Below, piece by piece: positions 63,554 through 64,000 of a stretch of 64,000 nucleotides of DNA. Within the stretch, counting starts at the first letter, position 1; the number at the start of each line of letters is the position of its first letter. Source of the stretch: CAYLKS01 sp964384205 [NCBI: uncultured bacterium] (GTDB lineage Bacteria > JAGOEH01). The position numbers were made by a program, and so were the translations under genes. The stretch is from assembly GCA_964384205.1 (NCBI GenBank), contig CAYLKS010000005.1:1-64000 (forward strand), given 5' to 3'. The notes under the pieces are model-generated. The model saw only the letters and a list, made by a program, of their open reading frames with translations. It was not told the DNA's origin and made no database searches.

Positions 63554-64000
63554 CTACATTACATATTCCTGCCAGTTTTTAATTTTCAGATTTTTATATT
63601 TTTGAAAATAAATAGATTCTATAAATCTTTTACCAAATTGCAAATTAGTAATCAATGGAACATTATAATCAACTGCTGTACGTCTTATTATATAATCATT
63701 ATCAAGTTCTTCTTTTTCATAATTTTTAGGAATATTGATAACAAGATCTATTTTACCATTTGTCAAGTAAGTTAAAACATTAGGCTCTTTTTTATCAAGT
63801 GGCCAATGCAAGATTTCGACATCTATTCCATTTTGTTTTAAAAAATCAGCTGTACCACATGTAGCATAAATTTTAAATCCCAATTCTTGAATTAATTTTG
63901 AACTCTCCAGAAACATTGCTTTACTTTCTAAAGGACCTGTAGACAATAAAACTGCTTTTTTCGGAATAGTATAACCTACAGAGATTAAACTCTTCAGAAA
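63554..64000 (-). CDS. carB: Carbamoyl-phosphate synthase large subunit, C-terminal part (partial)
   Basis: The frame is open to the right edge, so only the last 148 codons are present. Residues visible form the MGS-like allosteric domain: GYTIPKKAVLLSTGPLESKA, then LGFKIYATCGTADFLKQNGI, DLVINIPKN, the RRTAVDYNVPLITN segment and a final NLKIKNWQEYVM. This domain regulates carbamoyl-phosphate synthesis for pyrimidines and arginine. Stop codon TAG. No pyrimidine or arginine genes are adjacent in the window. Confidence 0.88.
   Translation of the reverse strand, partial: FLKSLISVGYTIPKKAVLLSTGPLESKAMFLESSKLIQELGFKIYATCGTADFLKQNGIDVEILHWPLDKKEPNVLTYLTNGKIDLVINIPKNYEKEELDNDYIIRRTAVDYNVPLITNLQFGKRFIESIYFQKYKNLKIKNWQEYVM

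Overview
The window is a strongly AT-rich, densely packed chromosomal segment of a Gram-negative bacterium, most likely a member of the FCB superphylum outside Bacteroidota proper (for example a Cloacimonadota-, Ignavibacteriota- or KSB1-like lineage). Evidence for this: a TonB-dependent receptor with a CarboxypepD_reg-like N-terminus, an LptF/LptG permease, a secreted chitinase ending in a type IX secretion (T9SS) sorting domain, a bactofilin and an NfeD/slipin pair. Promoters are ordinary sigma-70 type (TTGACA - 17 bp - TATAAT variants) rather than the Bacteroidota -33/-7 type, and most genes have AAAGGAG-type ribosome binding sites. The exact phylum cannot be fixed from this sequence alone.

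Layout. 1-2620: an asparagine synthase (asnB) of visibly different codon use, followed by a decayed IS256-family transposase. 2621-6969 (+): tadA, two tRNA-Ser, SRP RNA, dnaX, ybaB, recR, pgsA, pgpA; the tadA-SRP RNA-dnaX-ybaB-recR order is an old conserved arrangement, also known from Bacillus. 6971-13326 (-): an overlapping histidine operon hisH-hisF-hisAIE-hisD-hisG-hisC-hisB, in which HisA, HisI and HisE are one trifunctional protein; no histidinol-phosphatase gene is present. 13454-16429 (+): a TetR-type repressor with its own operator, and a TonB-dependent receptor. 16459-24190 (-): B12-binding radical SAM protein, an unknown beta-barrel-like protein, U32 peptidase-family protein, slipin, NfeD and an HD-GYP response regulator. 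24355-25674 (+): MFS/POT-like transporter, closed by a bidirectional terminator. 25707-26880 (-): small zinc-ribbon protein, purN, bactofilin. 27125-31966 (+): gap-pgk-tpiA-secG, tRNA-Leu, chitinase. 32179-45190 (-): a long housekeeping block thrS-infC-rpmI-rplT-pheS-pheT-zapB-like-zapA-6S RNA-rny-ymdB-folD-xseA-lptF/G. 45283-48668: divergent sulfatase and MFS transporter, then tRNA-Glu. 48709-51148 (-): yajC-def-fmt and a PEBP-family protein. 51304-56546 (+): secreted C1 peptidase, Nudix hydrolase, metallo-beta-lactamase-fold hydrolase, a small membrane-anchored protein, uvrB. 56625-62837 (+): a diguanylate cyclase response regulator, a 1324-residue hybrid histidine kinase and a transglutaminase-like/TPR membrane protein. 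The right end holds tRNA-His and the 3' end of carB (-).

Points of most interest are the HisA-HisI-HisE fusion covering three consecutive steps; an A10 run in dnaX placed so that slippage would make a short gamma-like form; several genes that appear to be leaderless or to lack a Shine-Dalgarno sequence (tadA, the transporter at 47374, the transglutaminase-like gene, the chitinase directly behind tRNA-Leu, dnaX behind SRP RNA); protein genes that run into tRNA genes; an AUU-initiated infC; a probable 6S RNA behind zapA; and perfect palindromes on the tRNA-His promoter and on the divergent sulfatase/transporter promoters. No CRISPR array, phage or intact mobile element was seen.
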